Shown: positions 47,115-55,102, numbered from the stretch's first letter. The stretch: DNA of 64,000 bases from Streptomyces lydicus (GCF_000717345.1 NZ_JNZA01000022.1:1-64000), one strand, 5' to 3'. Notes: a model not told the origin generated them from the sequence alone. Made by a program: numbers and translations.

Positions 47115-47141
47115 GACGTACCCGAACCGACCGAGGTGACA
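47115..47141 (-). promoter_or_regulatory. ECF41-type promoter of the sigma gene at 46194-47078
   Basis: Read on the minus strand, TGTCACC (47141-47135) and CGTC (47118-47115) are 16 bases apart, matching the ECF41 consensus TGTCACA/CGTC at 10 of 11 positions. CGTC ends about 36 bases before the ATG. Confidence 0.7.
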
Positions 47142-47144
47142 ACG

Positions 47145-48263
47145 ATGACCGCGACCCTGACCACCCCCCACGTCCAGCCGCTGCTGCGCGGCACGGAGCT
47201 CGGGGACCTCCGCCTGCCCAACCGCGTGGTGATGGCCCCGACCACGCGGGGCCGGGCGACCAACGAGGGGCTGGTGCCGACGGAACTGCACGCCGCCTAT
47301 TACGCGCAGCGGGCCGGCGCGGGACTGATCATCACCGAGGGGACCTGGGTGAGCGAGCGGGCGATCGGCTTCGTCAACGTCCCCGGCCTCTACCGCGAGG
47401 AGCAGGTCGCCGGCTGGCGGCGGGTCACCGACGTCGTGCACGCCCTCGGCGGGCGCATCGCGGTGCAGCTGTGGCACACCGGTGCCGCCTCGCACCCCGA
47501 CCACCTGGGCGGCGAGCTGCCCGCCGGGCCGTCGGCGGTCAACCCGCGGCAGCGGTCCTACACCGCGAGCGGGTTCCGGGACACCGTCACCCCGCGGGAG
47601 ATGACCCCGGCCGACATCGCGGCCACGATCGCGGACTTCGGTGCCGCCTCGGCCCGCGCCCGGCGCGCGGGGTTCGACGGGGTGGAGATCGGTGCGCTGG
47701 GTTCGTTCCTGATCGCGCAGTTCCTCAGCCCACGGCTGAACCGGCGTACGGACTCCTACGGCGGTGACCGGGCCGGCCGGCATCGCCTGCTGCTGGAGAT
47801 CGTCGAGGCGGTCGCCGCGCCCTGGGAGGGTCGCCGCGTGGGGGTCCGGCTGTCGCCTTACTGGACGGCGGGAGAGCTCTTCCGGGCCGACGCCGCGGCG
47901 CCGGCCGACCACGACGCCCTGGTGTCGGAGCTGAACCACCACCCCGTGGCGTACCTCCACCTGCGGGGGCCCGACCCCGCCGCTCCCGGCGCCGGGCCCG
48001 ACCTCGCGGCGATCGCCCGCTACCGGGAGCGGTTCCACGGCCCGCTGATCGCGAACAACGGCTTCGACCAGGAGTCCGGCAACGCCGTCATCGAGGCGGG
48101 ACTCGCCGACGCCGTCTCGTACGCCACCCACTTCATCGCCAACCCCGACCTCGTCACCCGCTTCGCCCTGGGCCGCGAGCTGGCGACCGGCGATCCGGCG
48201 ACGTACTACACCGGGGAGGCGGGCGGCTACGTCGACTACCCGGTCAGCGGCTGGGCGGGCTGA
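47145..48263 (+). CDS. Old yellow enzyme family alkene reductase
   Basis: A 372-residue FMN-dependent ene-reductase that reduces activated C=C bonds in enones, quinones or nitro compounds with NAD(P)H. MAPTTRGRATNEGLVP near residue 30 contributes to FMN binding; IAVQLWHTGAASHPD has the conserved His near the active site, AGFDGVEIGALGSFLIAQFLSP follows, and LIANNGFDQESGNAVIEAGLADAVSYATHFIANPDLV binds the FMN phosphate. In GALGSFLIAQFLSP the usual HGANGYL pattern is altered, His being replaced by Gly and Asn by Leu. ATG 47145 has GAGG eight bases upstream. Being flanked by two ECF41 genes it is a probable member of their regulon, consistent with an electrophile or redox response. Confidence 0.88.
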   Translation: MTATLTTPHVQPLLRGTELGDLRLPNRVVMAPTTRGRATNEGLVPTELHAAYYAQRAGAGLIITEGTWVSERAIGFVNVPGLYREEQVAGWRRVTDVVHALGGRIAVQLWHTGAASHPDHLGGELPAGPSAVNPRQRSYTASGFRDTVTPREMTPADIAATIADFGAASARARRAGFDGVEIGALGSFLIAQFLSPRLNRRTDSYGGDRAGRHRLLLEIVEAVAAPWEGRRVGVRLSPYWTAGELFRADAAAPADHDALVSELNHHPVAYLHLRGPDPAAPGAGPDLAAIARYRERFHGPLIANNGFDQESGNAVIEAGLADAVSYATHFIANPDLVTRFALGRELATGDPATYYTGEAGGYVDYPVSGWAG

Positions 48264-48265
48264 CG

Positions 48266-48292
48266 TGTCACATCGGGCCGCCGGCGGCCGTC
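48266..48292 (+). promoter_or_regulatory. ECF41-type promoter of the sigma gene at 48330-49214
   Basis: TGTCACA (48266-48272) and CGTC (48289-48292) are 16 bases apart and match the ECF41 consensus exactly. The element begins three bases after the old yellow enzyme stop. Confidence 0.78.
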
Positions 48293-48329
48293 AATACCGT
48301 GACGGACCTCGACGGGGAGCAGGAGAGAC

Positions 48330-49214
48330 ATGAACGACCACGAGTGGCTGGCGGAGAGGTTCGAGGAGAACCGGAGCCATCTGCGGGCGGTGGCCTACCG
48401 GATGCTGGGTTCGCTCAGCGAGGCCGAGGACGCCGTCCAGGAAGCCTGGCTGCGGCTGAACCGGTCCGGTGCGGACGAGGTGGAGAACCTGGGCGGCTGG
48501 CTGACGACGGTCGTCGGCCGGGTGTGCCTGGACCAGTTGCGGATGCGCAAGGCCCGGCGCGAGGACCCGCTCGAGGTGCGGGTGCCCGAACCGGTGGTGC
48601 TCCGTGCGGACCCTGCCGACCCGGAGCACCAGGCGCTGCTGGCCGACTCGGTCGGGCTGGCGCTGCTCGTCGTCCTGGAGACGCTGTCCCCCGCCGAACG
48701 GCTCGCGTTCGTCCTGCACGACATGTTCGCGATGCCCTTCGACGAGATCGCGCCGATCGTCGACCGCACACCGGCCGCCGCCCGCCAGCTCGCCAGCCGG
48801 GCCCGTCGCCGCGTCCAGGGCAACGTCCCGGCCTCGGACCCCGATCCGGCGCGCCGGCGGGAGGTCGTCGACGCCTTCCTCGCCGCCTCGCGCGGCGGGG
48901 ACTTCGAGGCCCTGCTCGCGGTCCTCGACCCGGACGTGCTGCTGCGCGCCGACGCCGGGGCCGCGTCCGGTGGGCTGACCAAGCTGGTGCGCGGGGCGCG
49001 GGCGGTGGCCGAACAGGCGCTGACCTTCTCCCGGTTCGCCCTGGCGGGGCGGCCGGCGCTGGTCAACGGCGGCCCGGGGCTGGTCACCACGCAGGACGGG
49101 CAGCCGTTCTCGGTGATGGGCTTCACCGTCGCGCACGGCAGGATCGTCGAGATCAACATCCTGGCCGACCCGGCGCGGCTGCGTCGGGTGGACCTCACGA
49201 TCCTCGACGAGTGA
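48330..49214 (+). CDS. Second ECF41 family sigma factor with SnoaL-like C-terminal domain
   Basis: A 294-residue paralogue of the sigma factor at 46194-47078, of the same length. Region 2 is RSHLRAVAYRMLGSLSEAEDAVQEAWLRL and region 4 AFVLHDMFAMPFDEIAPIVDRTPAAARQLASRARRRVQ. The C-terminal SnoaL-like domain ends in NILADPARLRRVDLTILDE. The exact consensus promoter TGTCACA-N16-CGTC stands 38 bases before ATG 48330, and AGGAGAG is the ribosome site. Two such factors with near-identical promoters on either side of one reductase gene suggest cross-talk or a recent duplication with inversion. Confidence 0.92.
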   Translation: MNDHEWLAERFEENRSHLRAVAYRMLGSLSEAEDAVQEAWLRLNRSGADEVENLGGWLTTVVGRVCLDQLRMRKARREDPLEVRVPEPVVLRADPADPEHQALLADSVGLALLVVLETLSPAERLAFVLHDMFAMPFDEIAPIVDRTPAAARQLASRARRRVQGNVPASDPDPARRREVVDAFLAASRGGDFEALLAVLDPDVLLRADAGAASGGLTKLVRGARAVAEQALTFSRFALAGRPALVNGGPGLVTTQDGQPFSVMGFTVAHGRIVEINILADPARLRRVDLTILDE

Positions 49215-49268
49215 GCCACCGCGGGCGGGCACGAGGCGGCCAACGGGCGAGCGGCCGGCCCGGGTTCG

Positions 49269-50087
49269 TCAGCAGCTGGGGACCCGGCCGCCCCCGGCCA
49301 GCGCGCGCAGGGCGTGGACCGCGTCCCGGAGGGTGGAGACGGGCACCAGCCGCAGTCCCGCCGGGGCGGGCTGCACCTGCGCGCACTCCGCCTTCGGCAC
49401 GAGGAAGACGCTCGCCCCGTCCCGCTCGGCCGCCCGGGTCTTCAGCGCCGCCCCGCCGACCGGGCCGACCGTCCCGTCGGCGTCGATCGTCCCCGTCCCG
49501 GCGATGGTGCGGCCGCCGGTGAGATCGCCGCCGCTGCCGTCGCCGGCCAGCTTGTCGACGATGCCGAGCGAGAACATCAGGCCGGCGCTGGGGCCGCCCA
49601 CGTCGTCGAGCGTCAGCTTCACCTTCACCCGCCGCGGGTCCTGCTTCAGCAGCCGGAGCGCGGCCGAAGTGGCGGCGTGCTGCGAGGACTTCATCTGGGT
49701 GGTGTTGTGCCGCGCGACCGCCTCGTCGGACTTGCCGGACGGGAACACCGCTTCCCTGGGCATCACGGCACGGTCGGTACGGAACCAGCCGTCCGCCAAC
49801 TCCCCCAGGCTCGCACCGACATGCGGCCCGGTGGCCCGGATCGCCGCCATCCGCAGCTGACCCTTCGTCCTGCGCACCGGAGCGCCGCTGACGGAGATGA
49901 CCTCGGTGCCGCGGTACACCCCGAGCACGTCGGTGGTCTGCCCGGGCTGCGCGACGGAGTACGGCAGCGGCGCGAATGCCGCGACGGCCAGCAGGGCGAC
50001 GGCGGGCACGGCGCCGAGCGCGAGGGCGCGGGGGCGGGCGAGGAGGCGGGGGCGGGGGGAGGCGTCGGGGGAAGGGCGCTTGGTCAC
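49269..50087 (-). CDS. Membrane-anchored S16 (Lon-type) serine protease without a PDZ domain
   Basis: A 272-residue protein with an N-terminal signal anchor (LALGAVPAVALLAVAAF) and a C-terminal Lon-type proteolytic domain. The catalytic serine is in DDVGGPSAGLMFSLGIVDKL and the lysine of the Ser-Lys dyad in GTVGPVGGAALKTRAAERDGA. YlbL-type relatives carry a PDZ domain between anchor and protease; here that region is only about 100 residues and shows no PDZ GLGF-type loop, so the domain looks absent or degenerate. The start is GTG 50087. It is convergent with the sigma gene. A role in processing exported proteins is inferred. Confidence 0.83.
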   Translation of the reverse strand: MTKRPSPDASPRPRLLARPRALALGAVPAVALLAVAAFAPLPYSVAQPGQTTDVLGVYRGTEVISVSGAPVRRTKGQLRMAAIRATGPHVGASLGELADGWFRTDRAVMPREAVFPSGKSDEAVARHNTTQMKSSQHAATSAALRLLKQDPRRVKVKLTLDDVGGPSAGLMFSLGIVDKLAGDGSGGDLTGGRTIAGTGTIDADGTVGPVGGAALKTRAAERDGASVFLVPKAECAQVQPAPAGLRLVPVSTLRDAVHALRALAGGGRVPSC

Positions 50088-50197
50088 CCGGTCAATCTAG
50101 GCCAACGCTCCACGACGGCTGCCGCCCGGTCGCGGCCCGCGGCCACCGCCCCGGCACGGTCTGGCCGACCGACGCACCGGCTCCTACGCTGACGGCC

Positions 50198-51514
50198 GTG
50201 ACGGCCTTACCGGAACCCGCGCCCGCCTCCCCGTCCTCGTCATCCCCGTCCCCACCCCCCTCCCCATCCTCGTCCTCGTCCTCGTCCCGGACGCCTCCCC
50301 CGCCGTCCGCGGCCCCGCCCGGCCTCTGGCGCGAACGCCGGTTCGTGCTGCTCGCCGCCGCCCGCACCCTCTCCGTCCTCGGGAACGGCTTCGCCCGGGT
50401 CGCGTTGTCCTTCGCGGTGCTGGCGCTGCCGGGAGCCGGACCGGGGCAGCTGTCGCTGGTGCTGGCGTGTCAGGCGGTGCCACAGCTGGCGTTCGTCCTC
50501 GTCGGCGGGGTGATCGCGGACCGGATGTCCCGCTCCCGGCTGATGGTGGTCGCCGATCTCGTCGGCGCCGCCGCCTACGCGGGGCTCGCCGCGATGGTGC
50601 TGACGGGGCACGCGCCGCTGTCGGCACTCTGTCTGCTGGCGGTGCTCGCGGGCACCGCCACCGCGCTGTTCTCCCCCGCGATGGACGGCGTCGTTCCGCT
50701 CCTGGTGTCCGCCGGACGGCTCCAGCAGGCGAACGGGCTGCTGCGGGTCGGGATGAACGGCGCGATGCTGCTGGGGCTGGCGCTCTCCGGGGTGACCGTC
50801 GCACTCGTCGGCGCCGGCTGGGCGCTGGCCCTCAACGCCGCGTCGTTCCTGGTGAGCGCGGCCCTCATCCGAGGTCTCCGGCTGCCCCCGCGGGCCCGTA
50901 CGGGGACGTCGGGGTGGACCGAACTCCGCGACGGCTGGCGGGAGTTCAGCGGACGCCAGTGGCTGTGGGTGGTGGTGGCGCAGTACGCGGTGGTGGTCGC
51001 CGCGCTCAATGCCAACGCCGGGGTGCTCGGTCCGCTGGCGGCCGAACGCGATCTGGGCGGGGCGCGCGCCTGGTCCCTGATCGTCGCCGCGCAGGCGCTG
51101 GGCACCGTGGCGGGCGCCGGGCTGGCCGCCCGCATCCGGGTCCGCCGGCCGGTACTCGTCGCCGTGGTCGCCACGTTCCCGCTCGCCGCGCCGCTCGCGC
51201 TGCTCGCGGCGCGCGCGCCGGTGCCGCTGATCGCGCTGGCCATGTGCGGTGCGGGCGTCGCCTCCGACATCTTCGGCGTGCTGTGGGCGACCACCGTCCA
51301 GCGGGAGGTCCCGGAGGAGGCGCTCTCCCGCGTCAGCTCGTACGACTGGTTCGGCTCCCTGGCCTTCGCGCCGCTCGGACTGCTGGTCGCCGGGCCGGTC
51401 GCGGCGCGGATCGGCGTCGGCCACGCGCTGGCCGGCTGCGCGGCGCTGATCGTGCTGGCCTCGGCCGCCGCGCTGCTCTCGCCCCAGGTACGCGGTCTGC
51501 GCGCGCCGGACTGA
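50198..51514 (+). CDS. MFS transporter with a TTA leucine codon at position four
   Basis: A 438-residue major facilitator transporter of the enterobactin/macrolide-efflux type (twelve hydrophobic segments; GGVIADRMSRSRLMVVADLVGA is the loop 2-3 signature, and FSPAMDGVVPLLVSAGRLQQANGL is typical of the MefA-like group). A Ser/Pro run of about 40 residues precedes the first helix. The fourth codon is TTA (50207-50209), which in Streptomyces needs the bldA tRNA, so translation should be restricted to development. The only later start (GTG in the first helix) would truncate the membrane region. No good ribosome site is seen. Substrate unknown; export of a natural product or drug is likely. Confidence 0.82.
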   Translation: MTALPEPAPASPSSSSPSPPPSPSSSSSSSRTPPPPSAAPPGLWRERRFVLLAAARTLSVLGNGFARVALSFAVLALPGAGPGQLSLVLACQAVPQLAFVLVGGVIADRMSRSRLMVVADLVGAAAYAGLAAMVLTGHAPLSALCLLAVLAGTATALFSPAMDGVVPLLVSAGRLQQANGLLRVGMNGAMLLGLALSGVTVALVGAGWALALNAASFLVSAALIRGLRLPPRARTGTSGWTELRDGWREFSGRQWLWVVVAQYAVVVAALNANAGVLGPLAAERDLGGARAWSLIVAAQALGTVAGAGLAARIRVRRPVLVAVVATFPLAAPLALLAARAPVPLIALAMCGAGVASDIFGVLWATTVQREVPEEALSRVSSYDWFGSLAFAPLGLLVAGPVAARIGVGHALAGCAALIVLASAAALLSPQVRGLRAPD

Positions 51515-51546
51515 CACGGACGGTACGGGGCGCACGGCGCCGCCGG

Positions 51547-51906
51547 TCAGCGCCCGGCCAGCCCCAGCCGTACGACCGTCACGATCTCCTCGTCGGACAG
51601 CCCCAGGTGGCGGGCCTCCGCGATCAGCCGCTCGGCCGTCTCGCCCAGGCGGGCGCGGGCCGGGGAGGCCGCGCCGGTGACCACCGCGCCGCGCCCGCGG
51701 CGGAGCTCGATCAGGCCCTCCTCCTTGAGGCGCTGGTAGCCGCGGAGCACGGTGTGCACATTCACACCGAGGGACGCGGCGAGTTCACGGGCGGCCGGCA
51801 GCCGCTCCCCGGTGTGCACCGTGCCGTCGGCGATGGCCCCGCGGACCGACGCCGCGATCTGGTCGCCGAGCGGTACGGACGACCCGGGATCGACCCGGAA
51901 GAGCAC
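51547..51906 (-). CDS. GntR family transcriptional regulator (YtrA type)
   Basis: A 119-residue regulator with a winged helix (PLGDQIAASVRGAIADGTVHTGERLPAARELAASLGVNVHTVLRGYQRL) and only a short C-terminal helical tail, the mark of the YtrA subfamily, in which no ligand domain is present. GTG 51906 follows GGAGG closely and begins one base after the stop of the DUF1648 gene, so the two are one operon. It should bind the inverted repeat found before that operon and repress it, as in other YtrA systems. Confidence 0.88.
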   Translation of the reverse strand: MLFRVDPGSSVPLGDQIAASVRGAIADGTVHTGERLPAARELAASLGVNVHTVLRGYQRLKEEGLIELRRGRGAVVTGAASPARARLGETAERLIAEARHLGLSDEEIVTVVRLGLAGR

Positions 51907-51907
51907 G

Positions 51908-52903
51908 TCAGCCTCCTTGCCGCGTACGCGCGCGGTCCGCATACGTGTTGAGCAGTGCGGCGGCGGTCGCCGCGTCGTCGACCGTCACCATGAAGCGGCG
52001 GCTGCCGGTGAGCCGCAGCACGAGGCCGTCGCCGGAGCGCAGGACGAGGCCGCTGCGCTCCGGCCGGACGCGGTAGCCCCAGCCGCCGAACTCCGCGAAG
52101 ACGTCGATCCGGCGGCTGGTGGCCTCGGCCACCCGGTCCGGTGCGATGCGCCGGAAGCGGATCCGGGAGGCGGACAGCAGCGTAGGCGCCAGGGTCAGTC
52201 CCCGGCGGTCGACGGTCACCCGGACGGAGGTGACGGCGACGGCCACCGCCCCGGTCAGCAGGAGCATGACGCCGGCGAGCACCTCGCCGCCGAGGATGCT
52301 GACGAGCCCGCCACCGCACACCAGGACGCCCAGCGCGACCAGCGGCGGTGAACTGATGGTGCGTGACCAGCCGGCGGCCGTCGCACCCGGAAGGTCGAGC
52401 CGGGGTGCCTCGCCCTCGGCCTGCTCGGTGGGACGGGGCGCGGGCCCGGCCAGCAACCGCCCCAGCGCGCCGGCCGGCACGGCGAGCCCGAGCGCCACGG
52501 CCATCTGCCACAGCGGCAGCCGGACGGCCGCGCCGTCGGGGGCACCGGCGTTGCCGAGCAGGGTCAGACATATGAGATAACCGAGCGCGGCGGCCGTGGC
52601 GAAGCCGCCGGCGATCAGCCAGGGCGTGCCGGCCGAGGGCTCCCGCAGCCCGGCCGGCAGACCGAAGCCGATGCCGAGCACGAGGAGCACGGCGAGGCAT
52701 CCCGTCAGAAAGCCCTGCGGGGAGGTGAACCCGTTGGCTCGCCCATCCGCGCCGAAATGCGTGGCGAGCGGATCGGGCAAACGGGCGGAAACCGATACAT
52801 AGACCACGACCGTCGCCGCAAGCGCGGCGAGGAACGGGACGGCGGCAATCAGCTGCCGCAGACGGCCGGTTGACCGTGGAGCGGGGTGCGGAGAACTCTT
52901 CAT
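51908..52903 (-). CDS. DUF1648 family membrane protein
   Basis: A 331-residue membrane protein with six to seven hydrophobic segments. The N-terminal RLPDPLATHFGADGRANGFTSP is the DUF1648 signature. The C-terminal third is a soluble domain (VTVDRRGLTLAPTLLSASRIRFRRI to FMVTVDDAATAAALLNTYA) that looks like a PH-like fold. These proteins are commonly paired with YtrA-type regulators, as here, and are suspected to be involved in envelope stress. ATG 52903 was chosen; GTG 52918 is the alternative. A divergent operator region separates it from HTH-MurA. Confidence 0.85.
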   Translation of the reverse strand: MKSSPHPAPRSTGRLRQLIAAVPFLAALAATVVVYVSVSARLPDPLATHFGADGRANGFTSPQGFLTGCLAVLLVLGIGFGLPAGLREPSAGTPWLIAGGFATAAALGYLICLTLLGNAGAPDGAAVRLPLWQMAVALGLAVPAGALGRLLAGPAPRPTEQAEGEAPRLDLPGATAAGWSRTISSPPLVALGVLVCGGGLVSILGGEVLAGVMLLLTGAVAVAVTSVRVTVDRRGLTLAPTLLSASRIRFRRIAPDRVAEATSRRIDVFAEFGGWGYRVRPERSGLVLRSGDGLVLRLTGSRRFMVTVDDAATAAALLNTYADRARTRQGG

Positions 52904-52924
52904 GAGCCGGGTGACCACCTCTCA

Positions 52925-52949
52925 GTTGTTCGCATAGTAGGAGAACAAC
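52925..52949. promoter_or_regulatory. Inverted repeat before the DUF1648-GntR operon
   Basis: GTTGTTC (52925-52931) and GAACAAC (52943-52949) face each other across 11 bases, 22 bases before the DUF1648 start. Position and size fit autoregulation by the YtrA-type regulator. Confidence 0.6.
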
Positions 52950-52973
52950 CCGGTTGCCGGCAATTGCGCACCC

Positions 52974-52989
52974 ATCTCATATCTGAGAT
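52974..52989. promoter_or_regulatory. Palindrome before HTH-MurA
   Basis: ATCTCA-TATC-TGAGAT ends 11 bases before the ATG at 53001 and would overlap the promoter. It could be the operator of the helix-turn-helix domain fused to MurA. Confidence 0.55.
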
Positions 52990-53000
52990 ACGGTCGCCGC

Positions 53001-54530
53001 ATGGCAGACGACTACCTCGTACGCATCGGCCGACTCATCCGCGACGCGCGCCAGCACCGTGGCTGGACGCAATCCCAACTCGCGGAGGCGCTGGGCACCA
53101 GCCAGAGCGCCGTCAACCGCATCGAGCGCGGGAATCAAAACATCAGCCTTGAGATGATCGCCCGAATCGGTGAGGCACTCGACAGCGAGATCGTGTCCCT
53201 CGGCTATGCCGGGCCGATGCATCTGCGGGTCGTCGGCGGCCGGCGCCTGTCGGGCAGCATCGACGTGAAGACGAGCAAGAACGCCTGTGTCGCGCTGCTG
53301 TGCGCCACGCTGCTGAACGCGGGGCGCACCACCCTGCGCCGGGTGGCCCGCATCGAAGAGGTCTACCGCATCCTCGAAGTGCTGGGCAGCATCGGCGTCC
53401 GCACCCGCTGGATCAACGACGGCAACGACCTGGAGATCGTCCCGCCCGCGGAGCTCGACCTCGACTCGATGGACACCGAGGCGGCCCGCCGCACCCGCAG
53501 CGTCATCATGTTCCTCGGTCCGCTGCTGCACCGGATGGACCACTTCAAGCTGCCGTACGCGGGCGGTTGCGACCTCGGCACCCGGACCGTGACCCCGCAC
53601 ATGACGGCACTGCGCCACTTCGGTCTGGAGATCACCGCGACCGACGGCACCTACCTCGCCGAGGTCGACCGCGAGGTCTCCCCCAAGCGCGCGATCGTGC
53701 TGACCGAACGCGGCGACACCGTCACCGAGAACGCGCTGCTGGCCGCCGCCCGGCACGACGGCGTCACCGTCATCCGCAACGCCTCCTCCAACTACATGGT
53801 CCAGGACCTGTGCTTCTTCCTGGAGGAGCTGGGCGTACGCGTCGACGGCATCGGCACCACCACCCTCACCGTCCACGGCGCCGCACACATCGAACGCGAT
53901 GTGGACTTCGCGCCCTCCGAGGACCCGGTCGAGGCAATGAGCCTGCTGGCTGCGGCAGTTGTCACCGAGTCCGAACTGACGATCCGCCGCGTACCGGTGG
54001 AGTTCCTGGAGATCGAGCTGGCCGTCCTGGAGGAGATGGGCCTGGACCACGAGCGCAGCACGGAGTACGCCGCCGACAACGGCCGCACCCGGCTGATCGA
54101 CCTGACCGTCCGCCCCTCCAAACTCCAGGCCCCCCTCGACAAGATCCACCCCATGCCCTTCCCGGGCCTCAACATCGACAACGTCCCCTTCTTCGCGGCC
54201 ATCGCGGGCAGCGCCCAGGGCCAGACCCTCATCCACGACTGGGTCTACGACAACCGCGCCATCTACCTCACGGACCTCAACCGCCTCGGCGCCCAGGTCA
54301 AACTGCTCGACCCGCACCGCGTCCTGGTCGACGGCCCCACCCGCTGGCGCTCCTCGGAAATGATGTGCCCCCCGGCCCTGCGCCCCGCGGTCGTCGTCCT
54401 CCTCGCCATGATGGCCGCCGAGGGCACCTCCGTCCTGCGCAACGTCTACGTCATCAACCGCGGCTACGAGGACCTGGCAGAACGCCTGAACTCCATCGGA
54501 GCCCAGATCGAGATCTTCCGCGACATCTGA
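53001..54530 (+). CDS. XRE-type helix-turn-helix fused to a MurA-like enolpyruvyl transferase
   Basis: A 509-residue fusion. Residues 1-70 are a Cro/cI-type helix-turn-helix (RQHRGWTQSQLAEALGTSQSAVNRIERG). Residues 75-509 are a complete EPSP-synthase-fold domain of the UDP-N-acetylglucosamine 1-carboxyvinyltransferase family. Catalytic features remain: SKNACVALLCA (Lys/Asn), GGCDLGTRTVTPHM with the Cys equivalent to Cys115 of E. coli MurA, MPFPGLNIDNVPF with the Asp and PALRPAVVVLLAMMAAEGTS with the Arg. The gene is conserved in streptomycetes as far as I recall (S. coelicolor SCO5998), where a separate MurA also exists. It may tie peptidoglycan precursor levels to transcription. ATG 53001 lacks a ribosome site. 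Confidence 0.9.
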   Translation: MADDYLVRIGRLIRDARQHRGWTQSQLAEALGTSQSAVNRIERGNQNISLEMIARIGEALDSEIVSLGYAGPMHLRVVGGRRLSGSIDVKTSKNACVALLCATLLNAGRTTLRRVARIEEVYRILEVLGSIGVRTRWINDGNDLEIVPPAELDLDSMDTEAARRTRSVIMFLGPLLHRMDHFKLPYAGGCDLGTRTVTPHMTALRHFGLEITATDGTYLAEVDREVSPKRAIVLTERGDTVTENALLAAARHDGVTVIRNASSNYMVQDLCFFLEELGVRVDGIGTTTLTVHGAAHIERDVDFAPSEDPVEAMSLLAAAVVTESELTIRRVPVEFLEIELAVLEEMGLDHERSTEYAADNGRTRLIDLTVRPSKLQAPLDKIHPMPFPGLNIDNVPFFAAIAGSAQGQTLIHDWVYDNRAIYLTDLNRLGAQVKLLDPHRVLVDGPTRWRSSEMMCPPALRPAVVVLLAMMAAEGTSVLRNVYVINRGYEDLAERLNSIGAQIEIFRDI

Positions 54531-54541
54531 CGAACCGCGTA

Positions 54542-54593
54542 CCGCCAGCCCCCTTCTGACCCGCACCGACGCGGGACGGAAGGGGGCTGACGG
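54542..54593 (+). terminator. Terminator of HTH-MurA
   Basis: CCGCCAGCCCCCTTC (54542-54556) pairs with GAAGGGGGCTGACGG (54579-54593) with one mismatch; CCCGC/GCGGG forms an inner stem. CATTTCT follows. Confidence 0.85.
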
Positions 54594-54732
54594 CATTTCT
54601 GGGGCTTCTGGGTAGCGGTGTTCCCGGGAACGCTCCCGGTGTCGGGGTCGTTCGACAGCGGAGCAATCACGCTCGCCCCGCATCAGGGCGACATGGCGAC
54701 GCGTGTGGGTGGCGGGCAGAAGGTAGGAACTG

Positions 54733-54909
54733 ATGGGTTCAGGGGCCGGTTTCGTTGTCGTCTTTTTCCTCGTGGTCTACCTGGGGCCCGCTGCCTGGTT
54801 CTGCCGCAAGGTGGCCGCCAAGTCGTCACAGAGGATCGGCTGGCTCATGGCTGCCGGGCTCGTGGGCCTCCCCGTCGCCCTCGTATTCGCCGAGCTCTTC
54901 GTGCACTGA
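54733..54909 (+). CDS. Small two-helix membrane protein at the edge of the toxin island
   Basis: A 58-residue open frame from ATG 54733 to TGA 54909. It reads as two transmembrane helices (GAGFVVVFFLVVYLGPAAWF and RIGWLMAAGLVGLPVALVF) joined by CRKVAAKSSQ, with an AAGGTAGGA ribosome site. Several codons (TTT, GTT, GTA, TCA) are less GC-biased than in the neighbours. It stands 194 bases before the WXG-like gene on the same strand and could be a leader gene of that operon. Its topology is clear, its function unknown; because of its size it could still be a chance frame. Confidence 0.6.
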   Translation: MGSGAGFVVVFFLVVYLGPAAWFCRKVAAKSSQRIGWLMAAGLVGLPVALVFAELFVH

Positions 54910-55102
54910 GCTCCGGCGAGGTCAGCGCGTGAGGCAGCGCGGAGGGTGGTGATCTCCGCATCCTCCTCCGGCAAGGGGGCCCCGAGTCGGCCAGGGCAAA
55001 GACGCGACCCTGGACGAAACCTGACTATCCGATGACCTCCCCTTTGATCCGTGGCGCTACGTTTCAACGACGGGGCTGACGAGATCTCATCCGGGGGGAC
55101 CC

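Noticed and set aside
54618..54932. 104-residue plus-strand frame over the small membrane gene
   Set aside because: Low-quality composition; the overlapping 58-residue frame from 54733 has a ribosome site and clear helices.
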